Positions 8,206 through 17,387 of a stretch of DNA of 64,000 nt are shown here, piece after piece. The number at the start of each line of letters is the position of its first letter. Within the stretch, counting starts at the first letter, position 1. This DNA comes from Roseivirga sp. UBA6061 (lineage in GTDB: Bacteria; Bacteroidota; Bacteroidia; Cytophagales; Cyclobacteriaceae), in assembly GCA_002427745.1 (NCBI GenBank), contig DIYF01000187.1, forward strand, positions 1 to 64,000, read 5' to 3'. The notes under the pieces were generated by a model, which saw nothing but the letters and a program-made list of their open reading frames with translations, was not told the origin of the DNA and ran no database searches. Both the position numbers and the translations under genes were made by a program.

Positions 8206-11200
8206 ATGTACCGCAGATTAATCCTCAGCCTGCTTTTGGCCTGCTTGTCAGTGCAGGTTTTCCCGCAATCCAGAAATCCATTCTTCTATCAGATTTATGC
8301 GGACTATGGTTTGTCCAGTGACAAGACTACCCATACCCTGCAGGATCATATGGGCTTTCTCTGGATTGGTACTGAGGAGGGGCTCAACCGGGTGATAGAC
8401 TATGGTGCCTATGACATTCATAAGTTCGACAGAAAGGACACCACCACTATCAGTAATGATCATATCACGGCTCTTTTCGAAGATGACCAGCAACGCCTAT
8501 GGGTGGGTACCCGGGATGGCTTGAATCTTTATGATCGTCCTTACAATCGCTTCATCAGAATTCCTGTCCGGCACGAGCAGAAACGTGCGGGCACCATTAC
8601 TATACGTCATATCAGCCAGGATGAAAAAGGAAATATGTGGTTGATCTGCAATGACCATTTGATCAAGATATCTGGTGAAAATTTTGAAGAAGAGTTGGTG
8701 CTGGAGGCTCCGGGAAAAGACGGAAGCCCTCTGAAGATGACTGATATGACTTACTTCAGGTCTGAATTGATGGTCAGTACCATGGAGGGTTTGTATAAAG
8801 TTCAGGGCAGGAAGCTGGTCAAAACTGATCTCACTAAAGACAAGGTAGTAACAAGACTTCTGGCTTTGGGTAATGAACTCTGGATAGGTACGGCCAGCAA
8901 CGGAATCATCCGTTATGATGCGATCCACAAAAGCACCAGAACACTACATGAAGGCAGCGTACAGACACCTTTGACGAATAATCATATCAGCGATATGTAC
9001 CTGGTGGATGGTAAGGATGTTTGGGTAGCCACGCTGGATGGTATTACTATTGTAGACCTGGAGACTGACGAAAGCCAGTTTATGAGGTATGATTTCGATA
9101 ATGCCTTCTCATTATCCGATAAAACACTCAGAAGCATCTACCAGGACAAGCAGGGAGTAGTTTGGATCACCACACCTAACTCAGGAATTAACTATTACCA
9201 TAGCGCTGATAATCTATTTGATTACTATGGACAGACAGAAGAAGAGGGTACAGAGAATGACCTGATGGATTACTCTATTTTCTCACTTTTTGACTATAAG
9301 GGCGGCACCTGGCTGGGGTCGCGAAAGGGGCTTTCGAGGTTTAGCACAAAGGATCATAAGTTTACCCATTATCCTTTTGAAGGAGAATTTGCATCAGAAG
9401 TTAATGCCGTACTGGCCATTGATAATTGTCGGGATGATAATCTTTGGATGGGTACCAACAGCGGCTTAGTAAGCTGGAGGATTAAGACTGGCACTTATGA
9501 ACGTATTCTTCCTGATGTGCTCAGTGGTATAAAGGTGAATGCCGTTTTTGTAGATGAAAAGGATAATGCCTGGCTGGGTACGGAAGATCAAGGTGTCAAA
9601 ATGTACTCAACTGTCTCAAAAGTACTGCGGGATATTGAGGTGAGAGCAGATGGCATGTCACTGGATTACATACCCGCCATTAACGCGATCATTAAGCTGA
9701 AAAATGGTACTGTTCTGGCGGGGAGCGACCGCGGACTTTTTGTTCTGAAAGGGGGCGTTCTGGAAAAACTACCTGTTTCCCTTGAAGAGGGTGGCGAAAC
9801 AGATGATCTGCCCATTAATGCTATTTATGAAAGCGAACGACATGGTTTATTTATTGCCACCCAGCAGGATGGTCTGCTGCTACTTGACAGACACCTGAAA
9901 CTCAAAGCGGCCTACAACGAGGAAAGCGGCTTCAAAAGTGATGATATCAGATCAATTGTTGAAGATGATGAAGGGACGATGTGGCTTGCCACCAATGCGG
10001 GCCTTACCGAGCTGAGAATTGATCATGCTGACACTTCTCAAACCGTTATCAACAACTTCGATATTAGTGATGGCCTGCAGAGCAATCAGTTCTCAGAGAG
10101 GGCAGGCGCCAAAAACAGTGAGGGCAAGATATTGATGGCTGGCCTGAGCGGACTTTCGCTTTTTCACCCCGATTACATCGTTGAATATGATATCCCTCAG
10201 CATCTCGCGCTTACATCCCTCCTGATAAATGGTGAAAAAGTCCGGGCCGGTGAAGAAGACTCTCCTCTTGAAAGGGATATTTCGGTTGTAGATAAGCTTG
10301 TTTTGAATTGTGAGCAGAACAGCTTCACTATTACCTATGGATCTATTGATCACATCAGACCCGGGGATGTAAAGTATCGCTATAAGCTGGTGGGCTATCA
10401 CAATGACTGGGTGGTACAGGAACTTGACGGACGTGCCAATTTTGAGAACATTCCCGGAGGCAAGAACTATGAGCTTCTGGTGCAGTCCAAAGGGCGTTTT
10501 TCTGATTGGTCAGAGACTAAAAGACTGGCTATTACCATTCAGCCACATTTCTATGAAACCCTTTGGTTCAAGTTGCTGATCGGTCTGGCGGTAATTGGCC
10601 TGATGATTTTGGTGCTTTGGGTGCGCAACAGGAGAATTATCAAGAAAAGAAAGGAGCTGGAAGCTCTTGTGCAAGAGAGGTCCACAGAGCTTACGGAGGA
10701 AATTACCGAGAGGAAGAAGGCAGAGGAGAAACTGAAGGTAGCCCTGGCTGAAGCAGAAGAGGCAAACAATATCAAGAGTCGTTTTCTGGCCAATATGAGT
10801 CATGAAATCCGAACACCTCTGAATGGTATCGTAGGACTGACGCAGCTGTCACTGGAGACAGAATCGACCGCAGAGCAAAAGGACATACTGAATACGCTGG
10901 CCAATTCCGCTGGTTCGCTTAAGGTGATTGTAGATGATATTCTGGATATCGCTAAAATTGAAGCAGGTGCCATGCATTTTGCCTCAGAGGTTTTCAGTAT
11001 CAAAGATCTGTTGGAGGAGGTAGCTGCTTCTTTCCAGGCCCTGGTCGGTCAGAAGAATCTCTACCTGAAGAAGTGGGTGCTTCCTACCATTCCGGACCTT
11101 GTGCTGGGAGACCGGGACCGCGTGAGACAGGTTCTTGTCAATCTGGTTTCCAATGCCGTTAAATTTACGCACTCAGGAGGTATTACCATCCTGGCAGAGG

Positions 11201-11922
11201 GATTGAATCGGGGAGATGATGAGATTGAAATTTGGTTTACGGTTACCGATACTGGTATAGGTATGCCTGAAACTCAGTTGAACCGGATATTCGAGAGCTT
11301 TACACAGGTAGACAGCGGGAATACCAGAGCCTATGGTGGTACGGGACTTGGCCTCAGCATCTGCAAAGAGCTAGTAGAAAACATGGGAGGGGAAATCTGG
11401 GCTGAAAGCGATCAGGACAGTGGATCTATTTTCAGATTCTACATTAAGACAGAGGAGGTTTTTGAAGAAGACCTGAACTATGAGCCACAGGAAGAACTGC
11501 CCGAAGAAATAGAGGAAGAAGAACAAAGCTCTGCCAAGAGAATCATTCTGATTGAGGATAACCCTACCAATCAGAAGGTGGCTACAAAAATGCTGGAGCG
11601 CCATGGAATTGTGGTGGATTGCGCAGAGAATGGCGAAATAGGCTTGCACATGGTGAAAAACTATCAGTACGATTTAGTGCTGATGGATTTACAAATGCCT
11701 GTGATGGATGGATATGAAACCACACGGTCTATTAAGGCACTTGACTCTGAAAATGCCAATGTGCCCATTGTGGCCCTGACGGCTGCTGCCATGGTAGGCG
11801 AAAGAGAAAAATGTCTGGCTGCGGGAATGGATGACTATCTGTCTAAACCTGTAGACTACAAATTACTGATTAAAACAGTGCATCAATACCTGGGCCCGGA
11901 CCTCGAAAAAGAGAAGTTATAG
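8206..11922 (+). CDS. Hybrid sensor histidine kinase/response regulator (Reg_prop, Y_Y_Y)
   Basis: This 1238-residue protein has a signal peptide (1-21, ending VFPQ), a periplasmic double beta-propeller made of two-component-regulator-propeller repeats with recurring [LM]W[ILM]GT-type motifs (about 25-640), a Y_Y_Y domain (about 690-780), one membrane helix (about 785-807), a short coiled coil, HisKA with the phospho-acceptor H866 in NMSHEIRTPLNG, an HATPase_c domain (N-box near 970, GTGLGL near 1045), an acidic linker, and a receiver domain with D1161 in LMDLQMPVMDG. Classical Bacteroides hybrid systems of this shape end in an AraC DNA-binding domain; this one stops after the receiver, so it must pass phosphate to another protein. 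It likely senses an extracellular or periplasmic ligand, perhaps a glycan or peptide. Confidence 0.95.
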   Translation: MYRRLILSLLLACLSVQVFPQSRNPFFYQIYADYGLSSDKTTHTLQDHMGFLWIGTEEGLNRVIDYGAYDIHKFDRKDTTTISNDHITALFEDDQQRLWVGTRDGLNLYDRPYNRFIRIPVRHEQKRAGTITIRHISQDEKGNMWLICNDHLIKISGENFEEELVLEAPGKDGSPLKMTDMTYFRSELMVSTMEGLYKVQGRKLVKTDLTKDKVVTRLLALGNELWIGTASNGIIRYDAIHKSTRTLHEGSVQTPLTNNHISDMYLVDGKDVWVATLDGITIVDLETDESQFMRYDFDNAFSLSDKTLRSIYQDKQGVVWITTPNSGINYYHSADNLFDYYGQTEEEGTENDLMDYSIFSLFDYKGGTWLGSRKGLSRFSTKDHKFTHYPFEGEFASEVNAVLAIDNCRDDNLWMGTNSGLVSWRIKTGTYERILPDVLSGIKVNAVFVDEKDNAWLGTEDQGVKMYSTVSKVLRDIEVRADGMSLDYIPAINAIIKLKNGTVLAGSDRGLFVLKGGVLEKLPVSLEEGGETDDLPINAIYESERHGLFIATQQDGLLLLDRHLKLKAAYNEESGFKSDDIRSIVEDDEGTMWLATNAGLTELRIDHADTSQTVINNFDISDGLQSNQFSERAGAKNSEGKILMAGLSGLSLFHPDYIVEYDIPQHLALTSLLINGEKVRAGEEDSPLERDISVVDKLVLNCEQNSFTITYGSIDHIRPGDVKYRYKLVGYHNDWVVQELDGRANFENIPGGKNYELLVQSKGRFSDWSETKRLAITIQPHFYETLWFKLLIGLAVIGLMILVLWVRNRRIIKKRKELEALVQERSTELTEEITERKKAEEKLKVALAEAEEANNIKSRFLANMSHEIRTPLNGIVGLTQLSLETESTAEQKDILNTLANSAGSLKVIVDDILDIAKIEAGAMHFASEVFSIKDLLEEVAASFQALVGQKNLYLKKWVLPTIPDLVLGDRDRVRQVLVNLVSNAVKFTHSGGITILAEGLNRGDDEIEIWFTVTDTGIGMPETQLNRIFESFTQVDSGNTRAYGGTGLGLSICKELVENMGGEIWAESDQDSGSIFRFYIKTEEVFEEDLNYEPQEELPEEIEEEEQSSAKRIILIEDNPTNQKVATKMLERHGIVVDCAENGEIGLHMVKNYQYDLVLMDLQMPVMDGYETTRSIKALDSENANVPIVALTAAAMVGEREKCLAAGMDDYLSKPVDYKLLIKTVHQYLGPDLEKEKL

Positions 11923-12025
11923 CACCGTTTTACAGTTCGGACAAGGCCTGACCAGAATGCTTGTCTGAAGTATTTTTTGCAGATTATCGAACCAGGGGCT
12001 CACAGGCGAGACTCTTGTTTGTACG

Positions 12026-12580
12026 ATGGAACGGAATTCCGATCAGATTTTTGACGAATTACTGGTGATCAAATGCCAGGATCAGGACCAGAAAGCCTAC
12101 GATTTGCTTTGGAAGCGATGGCAGCCACGCATACTCAAATGGTCATTTGGTTTTATCAACGATCCTGATGTTGCGAGGGAAATAGCCCAGGAGAGCTGGG
12201 TTTCTATCCACAAAGGCATCGGTAAATTAAAAGACCCGGCTCTGTTTAGGTTTTGGGTCTACAGGATAGTACAGCGCAGGTCTGCCGACTGGATTAGAAA
12301 AGAGCAGCGCAAGCGAAGCAGTCTTGAGGAGGCACGTCATGAGGTAGTAGCCACTGAAGAAGAGGCAACGCCTGCCGTTGATCCGGTAGACAGCATGCTG
12401 CTGGCCATTAAAGAGCTACCAGAAGACCATCAGAGAATTCTCAGGCTGTTTTACCTGGAAAAGGTACCGGTGAAAGTCTTGTCAAAAGTGTTGAACCTTC
12501 CTCAGGGTACTGTGAAATCCCGGCTTTACTATGCCAGGGAGCAATTAAAAAAGAAACTAAAAAACAGAAATCATGAATAA
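12026..12580 (+). CDS. ECF-type sigma-70 factor
   Basis: This 184-residue protein has sigma region 2 (about 25-95, with INDPDVAREIAQESWVSI and FRFWVYRIVQRRSADW) and region 4 (about 130-180, with LPEDHQRILRLFYLEKVPVK and LPQGTVKSRLYYAREQL). The two regions are joined by a short variable linker. It probably directs transcription of a small stress or envelope regulon. Its last eight bases overlap the start of the next gene (ATGAATAA), implying translational coupling to the membrane protein that follows, which may control it. It lies 103 bases after the hybrid sensor gene on the same strand. Confidence 0.92.
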   Translation: MERNSDQIFDELLVIKCQDQDQKAYDLLWKRWQPRILKWSFGFINDPDVAREIAQESWVSIHKGIGKLKDPALFRFWVYRIVQRRSADWIRKEQRKRSSLEEARHEVVATEEEATPAVDPVDSMLLAIKELPEDHQRILRLFYLEKVPVKVLSKVLNLPQGTVKSRLYYAREQLKKKLKNRNHE

Positions 12581-12956
12581 ATCAGACCAAGAAATCGATG
12601 AGTTGATCCAGCAGGCATTGACGAAAGAAGAAGCTGCTTACTTTGATCAAATGGGGCAGCAGAACATCCCGGAACAGCTGTTTGGGCTGCTAAAAGGCAA
12701 GAATAGCTGGATGAACTGGGTAGTTTTTGGCATGCATATGATTTTTTTAGGGGTGGCCGTATGGACATTTATGCATATGCTGGAAACGGATGTAATCGGT
12801 GATAAGCTGGAGTGGATGTTCTATACCATCGCTTGTTTTCTCGTCATGGTTATGCTCAAACTATGGGGCTGGAATCAGATGGATAAAAACGCTACCATTA
12901 GGGAAATAAAAAGACTGGAATATCAGATTTCACTGCTGAGGCGAGAGCAAAAATAA
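12573..12956 (+). CDS. Small two-helix membrane protein coupled to sigma factor
   Basis: This 127-residue protein has a soluble, acidic N-terminus (about 1-45), two membrane helices (about 48-68 and 82-100), and a charged C-terminal helix with REIKRLEYQISLLRREQ, a likely coiled coil. The start codon lies inside the end of the sigma gene, a typical arrangement for an anti-sigma or accessory partner. It lacks the zinc-binding HxxxCxxC motif of ZAS-type anti-sigma factors. From memory it resembles small membrane proteins found beside sigma factors in this phylum (DUF6768-like), but I cannot confirm this. The anti-sigma role is an inference. Confidence 0.75.
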   Translation: MNKSDQEIDELIQQALTKEEAAYFDQMGQQNIPEQLFGLLKGKNSWMNWVVFGMHMIFLGVAVWTFMHMLETDVIGDKLEWMFYTIACFLVMVMLKLWGWNQMDKNATIREIKRLEYQISLLRREQK

Positions 12957-12961
12957 CAGGG

Positions 12962-14029
12962 TTAAGGCTTCAGGGACTTCAGGTATTGTGTGGGTGTTTG
13001 TGCATGCTTTTCTCTGAAAGTCTTATAGAAAGCGGCTTTTGAGTTAAATCCACAGTCTTCGGCCAGAGAGATAATCTTGAGGTGAGCATATTTTGGATCT
13101 TTGAGCCGCTCTTCAACTTCTCTGAGCCGGTACTGACTTACAAAGTCATAGAAACTCGAGTTGAGGTACTGACTGAATACCTGTGAGAGCTGGTTTTCTC
13201 TGATTTCAGAAACCCGGGCCAGGCCTGTGAGGTTGAGTTTGCGATCCATATAAGGCTTCTCTTGCTTCATGGTACTTTCAAGCTTTTCATACAGCCGGGC
13301 CAGTTCTTCCCGCGATAGTCCGGAATTAGAGTATTTAGGCTCGGTCTTTTCTGTGTCAAAGGCCCTGGAGGCGAGCAGTGACCTGAAGGTGAGTATATGC
13401 ACGAAAATGTTAAAAATTATCACCAGGTAGCGTTCAAGCTGATAAAAGTAGGTGAGGCTGTTAGCTTTTAACAGCAGATAAATGCTCAACAGGATGAGGA
13501 CAGCGAGCCAAAGCTGAAGAAACCTTAGCAGAGACTTATGGTCATTTGTAGTACTCTTTCTGATGGAAATTACGCTGAATAAAACAAAGAGTAATGTATG
13601 TGCCATGTAGGCCATCAGCCAGGCATAGGAGTAAACCACAGCATTGTTGAAAAGCAGAAAAAAGCCAAGCCCCGGGTAGAAAAGGCTTACCGTATACTGC
13701 AGCAGGTTATACAGCGGAATCAGGAAGAGTAACAGGTGCCATGTGTGTAGTGCAAAGCCGGGTTTCCTGCTCAGCGTATACAGGTAGAACAAAGGCCCCA
13801 GGGCAAACCAGCTGGCAGTTCCCAGTTCTCCCATCAGTCTGTTGGCCCTCCAGTTCCCGGTAAGGATCAACGTATACTGTACCAGGACCAGGAGAATAGT
13901 GAGTAGCAGCCCGAGGAGGATACGATCAGGGGCTTTGCCAAGCTTTCTCTTTTTGACAATGACGGCTCCGAGAATCAGCGTTTGAACAATGCCTGCAGAG
14001 TAAAGCAGAACAATAAGGTAATTACTCAT
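12962..14029 (-). CDS. Membrane-bound AraC-family regulator
   Basis: This 355-residue protein has about six or seven hydrophobic helices over residues 1-215 and a C-terminal AraC/XylS DNA-binding domain (about 250-352). The second helix-turn-helix reads ISLAEDCGFNSKAAFYKTFREKHAQTPTQYLKSL, which I quote only in part as CGFNSKAAFYKTFR. Such proteins are common in Cytophagales and carry a membrane sensor directly fused to the DNA-binding domain. The signal and targets are unknown. It ends 5 bases from the convergent membrane-protein gene and is divergent from the secreted protein at 14241. Confidence 0.9.
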   Translation of the reverse strand: MSNYLIVLLYSAGIVQTLILGAVIVKKRKLGKAPDRILLGLLLTILLVLVQYTLILTGNWRANRLMGELGTASWFALGPLFYLYTLSRKPGFALHTWHLLLFLIPLYNLLQYTVSLFYPGLGFFLLFNNAVVYSYAWLMAYMAHTLLFVLFSVISIRKSTTNDHKSLLRFLQLWLAVLILLSIYLLLKANSLTYFYQLERYLVIIFNIFVHILTFRSLLASRAFDTEKTEPKYSNSGLSREELARLYEKLESTMKQEKPYMDRKLNLTGLARVSEIRENQLSQVFSQYLNSSFYDFVSQYRLREVEERLKDPKYAHLKIISLAEDCGFNSKAAFYKTFREKHAQTPTQYLKSLKP

Positions 14030-14240
14030 ATAACAGGTTTCGGGTTTGGGTCAGGCCGGAGAGCCAAACGAATTAACACTTCTGTCTTCTGACTTCCAAA
14101 TATCCTTAATGACCGAAATGAGATGGGTATATATCACTTTGTTCAAGGTCTTTTTAAGCTTAAACAGATGACACAGACCGGTTTAAGCTGGTTCTGTGAT
14201 CTATATTCGGATCATTTACACAAATCAAAAACTCAAAATT

Positions 14241-14750
14241 ATGATTCGGATTTTAGTTACGCTGTGTTGTGTCACCATCTTGTCATCAGCTCTGTCAGCA
14301 CAGCAGCGCCCACCGGTTCCCGATACTTTTGATTTCTGGATCGGTACCTGGAATACTACCATGAGTGTAGCCCCGAAGTGGAATGAGGTCACCGGGGTAG
14401 ATTCTGTATCACTCCTCCTGGGAGGAAGACTGATTGAAGAGGTTTTTACTAAAAAGAAGGGGGAAGGGATCGATAATTTTCAGCGAGGCTACCTCAATTA
14501 TATTGGCAGAGAGAAGCGCTGGAAACATGTGATTCACGATGAGACCTGGGGCGACTACACTTTTTATGGCAACAGGGAGGGAGATAGAGTAATACTCAAA
14601 TCTGATCCGGCCGAAACCCGGCAGGGAATGCGCAGGGAAACCTTTTACGAGATTACTCCTGACAGCTTTGAGTACCTGTGGGAGGCGTCTTATGATGGAG
14701 GTAAGACCTGGAGGCCTGAATGGAAGGTGAGTTATAAGAGGGTGAAATAG
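14241..14750 (+). CDS. Secreted protein with DFWIGTW motif (DUF1579-like)
   Basis: I set the start at the ATG at 14241, which gives a clean signal peptide (MIRILVTLCCVTILSSALSA). The mature protein of about 150 residues opens with PDTFDFWIGTWNTTM and contains GGRLIEEVF, GYLNYIG and WEASYDGGKTWRPEW. The [DE]FW[IL]G.W opening is typical of small secreted proteins with a lipocalin-like beta barrel (DUF1579-type). No catalytic residues are evident. It may bind a small hydrophobic ligand, but this is only inference from the fold family. An in-frame ATG at 14196 would place extra residues before the signal peptide and seems less likely. Confidence 0.75.
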   Translation: MIRILVTLCCVTILSSALSAQQRPPVPDTFDFWIGTWNTTMSVAPKWNEVTGVDSVSLLLGGRLIEEVFTKKKGEGIDNFQRGYLNYIGREKRWKHVIHDETWGDYTFYGNREGDRVILKSDPAETRQGMRRETFYEITPDSFEYLWEASYDGGKTWRPEWKVSYKRVK

Positions 14751-14755
14751 AGCTT

Positions 14756-14789
14756 GTTAAGGAAGGTTAAAATCGTTAAAGCTTGTTAA
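14756..14789 (+). promoter_or_regulatory. Phased GTTAA direct repeats upstream of LytTR gene
   Basis: GTTAA occurs at 14756, 14766, 14775 and 14785, spaced 10, 9 and 10 bases, so all copies face the same side of the helix. Two of the units read GTTAAGG. The same pattern occurs before both two-component operons at 42.5 and 47.2 kb, and the first two units here nearly match the array at 42535. It lies upstream of a candidate promoter at 14810-14837. Direct repeats with helical spacing are typical of OmpR/PhoB-type or LytTR regulators. Confidence 0.5.
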
Positions 14790-14809
14790 GGCGACTTACC
14801 AATTCAAAG

Positions 14810-14837
14810 TTTGGATTGTCAGTTGAGTATAGTTTTA
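14810..14837 (+). promoter_or_regulatory. Candidate promoter for LytTR gene
   Basis: TTTG at 14810-14813 and TAGTTTTA at 14830-14837 are separated by 16 bases, a little shorter than the usual spacer, and the -7 differs at one position from TAnnTTTG. It sits 20 bases after the GTTAA array and supports the start at 14856. Confidence 0.33.
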
Positions 14838-14855
14838 AACTTAACCGACAGACCG

Positions 14856-15590
14856 ATGGACCAGCTAAGACGAAAATTAAACTGCCTGATTATTGAAGAG
14901 GATCAGGGAGCCGCCCTTGATATTCAGTGTCATATTCAACAATCCGCTTCGGTGGACCTGGTGAGGTGTTGCAGAACCTTGCGACAGGCGAGCTCTGTGC
15001 TGAGTGTTATCAGCATCGATCTGGTTTTTGTTAACGCCGATCAGGTACCTATGAGCGAAGTAAAGCAGCTAAAAGTCAGCAGCCCGGGAAGCTTACTCAT
15101 TTTGCTGAGTGCAGATCTCAACTATGAGGTGCCGGTGAGTAATGTCGATGTTTTCGACTGTCTGATCAAACCCCTGAATGAGAGTCGTTTGCAGTTAGCG
15201 CTCCAGCGTGTGTTGGTGCATTTGGCACATGAGCAGGAAAGACAGGTACAGGCACTGGCACAGGAACAGATGGGGCCGTCTATATTGATCAAGTCGGGAG
15301 GAAATGAGCACAAGCTGGCTACCACGGATATACTCTATATTGAGTCGGATGGAGAGTACGTTAAATACTATACCCGAAAAGGTAAGTTTATGGCCCTGGG
15401 TTCACTGAGGAAGCTGGCCAAGCTGCTGGGGGGCGACTTTGTACAAATTCACCGGTCATATGTGGTCAACAGGTCTTTTGTAGTGGCCAAGACAAAACAA
15501 CATATTGAGTTGACAGGCCAAAGGATGATTCCGATAGGCAAGACCTACAAAAATGCCTTTCAGTTTGTGTCTTCAGCTGTGGTATTCTGA
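14856..15590 (+). CDS. LytTR-type regulator with degenerate receiver domain
   Basis: The protein is 244 residues from the ATG at 14856, chosen since the upstream in-frame start at 14811 would overlap the candidate promoter. Residues 8-115 form a receiver-like domain: the acidic pair E15-D16 and the lysine in CLIKPL are kept, but the phospho-acceptor position is asparagine (N60 in LVFVNADQVP). Residues 150-244 form a LytTR DNA-binding domain (ILYIESDGEYVKYYT, GDFVQIHRSYVVN). It thus probably acts without phosphorylation, or is regulated by abundance or partner binding. No LytS-type kinase is adjacent. It ends 3 bases from the convergent cytochrome gene. Confidence 0.88.
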   Translation: MDQLRRKLNCLIIEEDQGAALDIQCHIQQSASVDLVRCCRTLRQASSVLSVISIDLVFVNADQVPMSEVKQLKVSSPGSLLILLSADLNYEVPVSNVDVFDCLIKPLNESRLQLALQRVLVHLAHEQERQVQALAQEQMGPSILIKSGGNEHKLATTDILYIESDGEYVKYYTRKGKFMALGSLRKLAKLLGGDFVQIHRSYVVNRSFVVAKTKQHIELTGQRMIPIGKTYKNAFQFVSSAVVF

Positions 15591-15593
15591 CTT

Positions 15594-16406
15594 CTACTCA
15601 GTCAGTTTTTGGTCTTTCATACTTTCCAGGTAGGCATAAATCTTCTCGAAAGCGGCCCGGTCTATGCCAGACATCGGAGGCATTTTGCTGTTGAAGCGAT
15701 AGGAAGCTGGGTTTTGAATAAAGTTCCAGATATTCTCCTTGGTCCAGTATTCTGTAATGTTCTTAGGATAATTGAGCTCGGGTGCCTTGGCTCCTCCGGC
15801 TTTGTTGATGGAATGGCACTTCATACAGGTACTGCTAAAGAGTGTGTAGCCTGCCATATGTTCTTTTGCCCTGGGAATAGCGGCTGCGAACTCTTCCTCA
15901 GCCTTTTTAAATTCAACCCCTTTCAGAGCGTAGGGTCTCACGTAATCTTTACTTTCTGTCGCAGCGTCCGGCCAGATTAAATAAAAGGGAGGCATGGTTT
16001 GCGCCACACTATCGTGCCACTGTTTGCCTTCAGGGGCTTCCAGATCCTGGTACGCGAGATAGCCATTGCCCCGGAGTACTTTCTCCAGAGGCATATGAGG
16101 CCGGTATCCATCGGTACATTCAAAAATTACATCCAGTGACGTATCGATTGTACCGGAACCAAGAAAAGCCCTGAGGTTGGCGGCCAGAGGAAAAGCCTTG
16201 TAGGTCTTGGCAGTTTTAAAATAGGGGTCAAAAGGCACGTGAATGACCGTGTCGCCCTTCAGCTTTTCTACATCAAGTGGCCAGTATGGAATCTCGTTTT
16301 CGAAAGCACCATGGCCATTGCCTGCTGGTTTTTCTTCAGGTTTGAAGGTAAGTCCCAGTATCAATGCCAGACCGATCATCACAAAGGGTTCAACGTATTT
16401 TCTCAT
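15594..16406 (-). CDS. c-type cytochrome
   Basis: This 270-residue protein has an N-terminal hydrophobic segment (about 7-21) serving as signal or anchor. The heme-binding motif is C194-M-K-C197-H198, with a probable distal methionine in SKMPPMSG near 243-246. The preceding 170 residues are unusual for a small cytochrome; the stretch DVIFECTDGYRPHMPLEKVL resembles the fold segment seen in molybdopterin-dependent oxidoreductase subunits, though no cofactor cysteine can be assigned. It is expected to be periplasmic and to move electrons to or from a partner that is not in this window. A palindrome-rich region lies upstream. Confidence 0.85.
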   Translation of the reverse strand: MRKYVEPFVMIGLALILGLTFKPEEKPAGNGHGAFENEIPYWPLDVEKLKGDTVIHVPFDPYFKTAKTYKAFPLAANLRAFLGSGTIDTSLDVIFECTDGYRPHMPLEKVLRGNGYLAYQDLEAPEGKQWHDSVAQTMPPFYLIWPDAATESKDYVRPYALKGVEFKKAEEEFAAAIPRAKEHMAGYTLFSSTCMKCHSINKAGGAKAPELNYPKNITEYWTKENIWNFIQNPASYRFNSKMPPMSGIDRAAFEKIYAYLESMKDQKLTE

Positions 16407-16477
16407 ACGGGAGGTGCTTTAGCTATATAAAGTAGGTGGTTTTGACCCTACATTACTATCAAACCCGGAACGACATT

Positions 16478-16505
16478 TTGACCGGTCAACAATTTGTCTA
16501 CAAAT
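16478..16505. promoter_or_regulatory. Two adjacent palindromes upstream of cytochrome gene
   Basis: TTGACCGGTCAA at 16478-16489 is a perfect 12-bp palindrome and ATTTGTCTACAAAT at 16492-16505 is a second with 6-bp arms. They lie 72-99 bases upstream of the cytochrome start and just beyond the end of the SGNH hydrolase gene. They may be operator sites or part of a terminator for neither gene; no T-tract follows. Confidence 0.3.
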
Positions 16506-16591
16506 AGTGTCTGCCCCGGGCATGATCTGCGAGTCAGACAGATTTCCGGTCAGGCGAATTATCAGTCGGTCAGGAATTTCAGGCTCAGCTG

Positions 16592-17365
16592 TCAGAATTT
16601 GTAGGCCGAAAAGTCGAACTCGTCTACCACCTGCTGCAGAAAATCTGCATCGTTTTGAGTGAGGAAGTTCAGGTAGGTCTTCTCGCCATCTTTATCCGTG
16701 GTCTGGAGTCGGTTGGGAATTTCGGCAGTAGCTGCTCCGGAGAAGAAGCGGTAAAAGATCAATGCATTGAGGTAAGTTCCGACAGGAGAGGGGTGACTGC
16801 CGTCCGGGTCAAAAAGTTTAAGATCCGGACGGAGTGCTCGTACTTTAGCCCAGACGAGGCCCACAGGCACTACAGAGACGCGTTCGGCTTTGGCGAGGGA
16901 GAGATATCCTGAGGTGATGGGGTCTTGCATAAGCGGATTGAACTCGCGCGCCCAGGTCATATATAACACCGGTTCAGCACCCGCCTTTCTGATCATGCTA
17001 ATAAGCGTCTTACCGTTCTTTCTGAATTCTGCGAGCCGGTTGAGGGTGCTCATACTGTGGTTCTGAAGTACCACATATTCCCAGCCTTCCTGCCTGATCA
17101 GCTCAACCGACCTGAGATCTCGTTCTCCTTTTAAATGATGTTCCCAGTTGCTGCCCCCTGCCGTGGATTGTCTGCTGGCAAAACTGCGCCCCTGTGATGC
17201 CGCCATAAGATTGACATGCTGCGGTAAATTCCAGAAATAGGTATAACTGTTGCCCACAAAGAGGATATCCAGTGTATCGGCTTGCTGGGCAAGGGCGGAA
17301 AGAGGAAAAAAGAGGGCTACCAGAATCAGATTCCGGTAACCCTTTTGTATGATATGTTTAAGCAT
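16592..17365 (-). CDS. Secreted SGNH/GDSL-type hydrolase (DUF4886-like)
   Basis: This 257-residue protein has a signal peptide (about 1-26, LSALAQQ) followed directly by DILFVGNSYTYFWNLP. GNSYT holds the nucleophile serine (block I of the SGNH family), GGSNWEHHL supplies a glycine, VLQNHS the asparagine, and DPDGSHPSPVGTYL the Asp-His pair. It probably removes acyl groups from carbohydrates or peptides outside the cytoplasm. It begins 22 bases after susD stops, so it is the third gene of the SusC/SusD operon, and its substrate is probably the same molecule that the SusCD pair imports. Confidence 0.83.
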   Translation of the reverse strand: MLKHIIQKGYRNLILVALFFPLSALAQQADTLDILFVGNSYTYFWNLPQHVNLMAASQGRSFASRQSTAGGSNWEHHLKGERDLRSVELIRQEGWEYVVLQNHSMSTLNRLAEFRKNGKTLISMIRKAGAEPVLYMTWAREFNPLMQDPITSGYLSLAKAERVSVVPVGLVWAKVRALRPDLKLFDPDGSHPSPVGTYLNALIFYRFFSGAATAEIPNRLQTTDKDGEKTYLNFLTQNDADFLQQVVDEFDFSAYKF

Positions 17366-17387
17366 TTAAGCCTGAATGAATTAAATA

